This document shows, in pieces, positions 61,992 to 64,000 of a DNA stretch of 64,000 bases. The notes under the pieces were generated by a model. The model did no database searches, was not told the DNA's origin, and saw nothing but the letters and a program-made list of their open reading frames with translations. The stretch covers positions 11,954,001 through 12,018,000 of the forward strand of contig CM072879.1 in the NCBI GenBank assembly GCA_036937835.1, given 5' to 3'. A program made the position numbers and the translations under genes. Numbering within the stretch: the first letter of the stretch is position 1; the number at the start of each line of letters is the position of its first letter. The DNA is from Pampus argenteus (Eukaryota; Chordata; Actinopteri; Scombriformes; Stromateidae).

Positions 61992-63031
61992 TACATGCTA
62001 ATACGATTCCATACTGACTTCTTCTGAATTAGCACAAAAACTCTTCAATCAGTCTAACACACTGCAATGGCCTCAGAAGCAATCTCTCTGAAGCTTTCCA
62101 ACTCGCTCATTATCAGAATGGTAACTTATCACTTGCTGTCACTCGCCCACACACCCGAGTCATTCCAACCAATTACCCCATCCACTGTCTGAGCGGAGAG
62201 AAAACAGTGTCTCCAAAATCAGGTCTCTCAGTAGGACCTGCTCTGCTGAAGCGCACACTGACACAGGCACCGACAATCGAGAGTCTGATATTTCTGGCAT
62301 GTAATTGTTTGAGGGCTTTGTCTTCTGATGATGGAGGAAGAGGCTTCTGAGCGGGGAGGAACACAGATAAAAACCTTAATCTCTCGAAAAAATATTATCA
62401 GTCGCTAACTCTTCCAGGACAACTTCTGGCTATGAATGACATAATTACCAGGAAACTGAGTAACGTGGTTATGTAATTAAAGTGATGATCACTTAAGAAT
62501 TGTCGTACAGGATCTACAGACTTGCTGGGGCTTGCTGAATATTTTCATCATGATGGATTTGGCTCCAAATTAGAAATGATTGATTCAGTGACTTCCTTCT
62601 TTTTTAAAGGGACATTTTTTAAAAAGGGACAAATTGACAGTTGTCAACAACGACAACTCCCATATACCCTTACAGTACATAGACTGGTGTATAAAGAAAA
62701 ATGAATAACAATACAGTAAAATATGTCTTCATAGGATATATTTTATATTTTAGTAAAGTATTAGTAGTGATCATTAACATGTTGTCAAAAGACGGTCATC
62801 TCCACATCAATGCCATTTCTAAGCCAACAGCGTTTCACAATCAACTAATTCGTTCAACTCCTGAACTCAATTGTAATTTCCAGAATAATTAACATCAGTT
62901 GATTATTGATTGACATAACCAAAGACCTCTGCTTACCGTGAGCGTCTTTCCTGTAGCGTGCTGAAGCCGGCAAATGACTGACTCCGGATTATGCCATTGG
63001 GCCCTCCGGGGGAATGGGTACCTGCTGCCAT
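46315..63031 (-). CDS. ripor2: ripor2 (fam65b), Rho family-interacting cell polarization regulator 2
   Basis: Twenty-two coding exons: 62937-63031, 60861-61016, 60630-60708, 60280-60303, 59907-59960, 53926-54075, 53330-53393, 52955-52998, 52186-52311, 51738-51886, 51079-51208, 50480-50626, 49332-50093, 48865-49049, 48514-48676, 48283-48412, 47971-48123, 47620-47793, 47076-47278, 46855-46938, 46594-46684, 46315-46415. Their 3264 nt encode 1087 aa (human 1068). The N-terminus has the 14-3-3-type IRSQSFAGF at 15-23. A helical, coiled-coil-like RhoA-binding region (EPQPKRLEEVY to YKEYTE) and a beta-rich section (RQRWKLKGRIEV, ETKELF) follow. The middle is long, Ser/Glu-rich and disordered; the C-terminus (HPEARGHLSEALTEDTGVG onward) is ARM-like. 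RIPOR2 inhibits RhoA in polarisation and migration and is needed at hair-cell stereocilia. The gmnn neighbour favours RIPOR2 over RIPOR1/3. Confidence 0.95.
50480..50626 (-). CDS. ripor2: ripor2 cassette exon 12 (147 nt, in frame)
   Basis: This 49-codon exon begins KWRPFPVERQRLSFL and ends PKSSLEVY. It includes the basic serine motif RRSRSFGDL. Both junctions are phase 0, so it can be skipped without a frameshift (TSFF joins STLPDD directly). It matches a segment of long vertebrate RIPOR2 isoforms starting RWL. The acceptor AAAG is weak, which fits alternative use. Confidence 0.82.
50627..51737 (-). other. ripor2 introns 11 and 10, flanking exon 11 (51079-51208)
   Basis: Introns of 452 and 529 bp surround exon 11. 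Nothing notable lies inside except a short CA run near 50823. Intron 12 (50094-50479) is similarly plain. Confidence 0.8.
51887..53925 (-). other. ripor2 introns 9 to 6 around the small exons 9, 8 and 7
   Basis: Introns of 299, 643, 331 and 532 bp separate exons at 52186-52311, 52955-52998 and 53330-53393. A TTTG run lies near 52781-52806 and a GATA run near 53402. No other feature is seen. Confidence 0.8.
52955..52998 (-). CDS. ripor2: ripor2 exon 8 (44 nt) with a GC donor
   Basis: The exon encodes LAGFARLCPGDQYE, conserved across vertebrates. Its 3' end reads TATGAG followed by GCAAGT, so the next intron uses GC-AG instead of GT-AG. No usable GT lies nearby that would preserve the frame into IFMRYGRQRW. 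Confidence 0.85.
57419..57440. repeat. (CA)n microsatellite
   Basis: Perfect CA run in ripor2 intron 5. Confidence 0.95.
58116..58147. repeat. (GT)n microsatellite
   Basis: GT run with one TT interruption in ripor2 intron 5. Confidence 0.95.
60280..60303 (-). CDS. ripor2: ripor2 coding microexon 4 (24 nt)
   Basis: Eight codons, GVLYDLDK, sit between acceptor CTTCAG and donor GTGAGT. They join KRNSRL to QIKTIERYMRRL exactly as in other RIPOR2 proteins. The exon is phase 0-0, so it could be skipped in frame. Confidence 0.88.
61017..62936 (-). other. ripor2 intron 1 (between coding exons 1 and 2)
   Basis: A 1.9-kb intron. It holds a CA run next to the exon 2 acceptor (61020-61047) and an (AC)n(AT)n microsatellite at 61946-61988. 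No coding content is seen. Confidence 0.8.
61946..61988. repeat. (AC)n(AT)n microsatellite
   Basis: A short AC run passes into about 30 bases of pure AT. Confidence 0.95.
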
Positions 63032-63934
63032 GATCTCTGGGACACGTGATGACACTCCTGCAGGAGACACACGGACATACAGACGCGTTACAGGATATAT
63101 GTTTCAAAGCTGACACGTTGACATATTGCAACGGATTGGTAATACATCATGGGTACAGCGAAACGCATTCTATGAACCGTATTTAATAACATGTCAACAC
63201 CAAAATCAATCAACAGAAAGGTTTAATGCGGTGCAGTGAATATTGTGCAATGTGGACGCTCGCTGTGCAATGTGGACGAGCAGCGTTCGGAGCCTGCACT
63301 AACATGTGTAATCCTGTCACAACTCAACTGTAAACACGTCACAATTGTTACCGTTTCATGTTTTACCCTCTTGAGGCAGGTTGTCAGACAACATGACTTG
63401 TCACTTCCCATCATGTGTGTTGTGTACTTTGTGCATATTTTTATCCTGAACTTGTACAACTAAGACAGTGAAACCTCCACACATACCTGTGGAGATCTGA
63501 GATCACTGAATCACAGTTTCAATGAGCTCGATGAGATTTTGTCTTTCCTGTTAATCTGTATCGCTTCACGTCTGAGCTAAAGAAAGGTTTGGTGAACACA
63601 GAAAAGCCTACGGGGGGAAAGACGGGAAGAAGCAGTTTTGTCAAATTAAATTAAACTCGGCTAACAAGCAGAAAAATCAGCATCTGAAGTCTCAGTATTC
63701 TGCTTCTCTGCCTAACACAAACAAGATAATCCGTCCCACAGCGTTACCAGTTACGAACTTTGCCAAATGAAGAGGCAATTAAAACTGCCTTTTTTTGGTC
63801 TGTCGCTCTGTTTGTGGAGCCCTGTTTTACATGTGCATGGTTTTCAACTCATCCATCCATCTTTCCGTCTCTAGAAGACAGACTACCTCTGTGTGGGGGC
63901 AGGGCCCGGGCTCATGTCGTCATACAAATGCAAG

Positions 63935-63966
<32 letters not shown>

Positions 63967-64000
63967 GTTTCATCCACAGACACTTCAGTGCTACAAGCTA
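63032..64000 (-). other. ripor2: ripor2 5' UTR, upstream intron and further 5' sequence
   Basis: The first coding exon extends to an acceptor CTGCAG at 63058-63059, leaving 26 bases of 5' UTR. A plausible upstream non-coding exon ends at 63487 with donor GTATGT. An in-frame TGA in that exon supports the ATG at 63031 as the start for this transcript. The far 5' end is not determined and other first exons may lie beyond the window. A CA microsatellite occupies 63935-63966. Confidence 0.5.
63935..63966. repeat. (CA)n microsatellite
   Basis: CA run with one AA interruption at the right end of the window. Confidence 0.95.

Noticed and set aside
1..64000. CRISPR arrays, operons, phage or other prokaryotic defence-type systems
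   Set aside because: The whole window is intron-rich vertebrate DNA. The repeats present are microsatellites and dispersed elements, not regularly spaced repeats with unique spacers.

Overview
This window is vertebrate nuclear DNA, almost certainly from a teleost fish. It carries seven multi-exon protein genes with GT-AG introns, long AT-rich UTRs, abundant CA/GT and CTGT microsatellites and degenerate fragments of repeats typical of teleosts. Introns are short, which suggests a compact, percomorph-like genome; the species cannot be named from sequence alone. I see no bacterial, viral, CRISPR or rRNA content and recognise no tRNA.

Layout, left to right: necab1 (minus, 5' two-thirds only, runs off the left edge), tmem64 (plus), tdp2 (minus), acot13 (plus), c6orf62 (minus), gmnn (plus), ripor2 (minus, complete CDS). 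The strands alternate strictly, so the genes form divergent or convergent pairs. Divergent pairs are necab1/tmem64 (about 3.2 kb between start codons), tdp2/acot13 (414 bp, a probable shared promoter) and c6orf62/gmnn (2.6 kb). Convergent pairs are tmem64/tdp2, acot13/c6orf62 (3' ends under 200 bp apart) and gmnn/ripor2.

The block tdp2-acot13-c6orf62-gmnn-ripor2 keeps the order and orientation of human 6p22.3. The head-to-head necab1-tmem64 pair matches human 8q21.3. The window therefore joins two blocks that lie on different human chromosomes, with the junction between about 28.6 and 31.7 kb.

Exon boundaries were worked out by hand from splice signals, frame continuity and remembered vertebrate family sequences. 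The five complete coding sequences close in frame: tmem64 352 aa, tdp2 367 aa, acot13 142 aa, c6orf62 230 aa, gmnn 242 aa; ripor2 also closes, at 1087 aa with its cassette exon. The genes do not form a pathway: they cover neuronal calcium sensing, a Golgi/ER membrane protein, topoisomerase-2 adduct repair, acyl-CoA hydrolysis, an uncharacterised conserved protein, replication licensing control and RhoA inhibition. I found no new multi-gene system. The points worth a second look are architectural: microexons that split both EF-hand loops, a GC-AG intron, a splice-created uORF, a duplicated acidic tail in geminin and the synteny junction.
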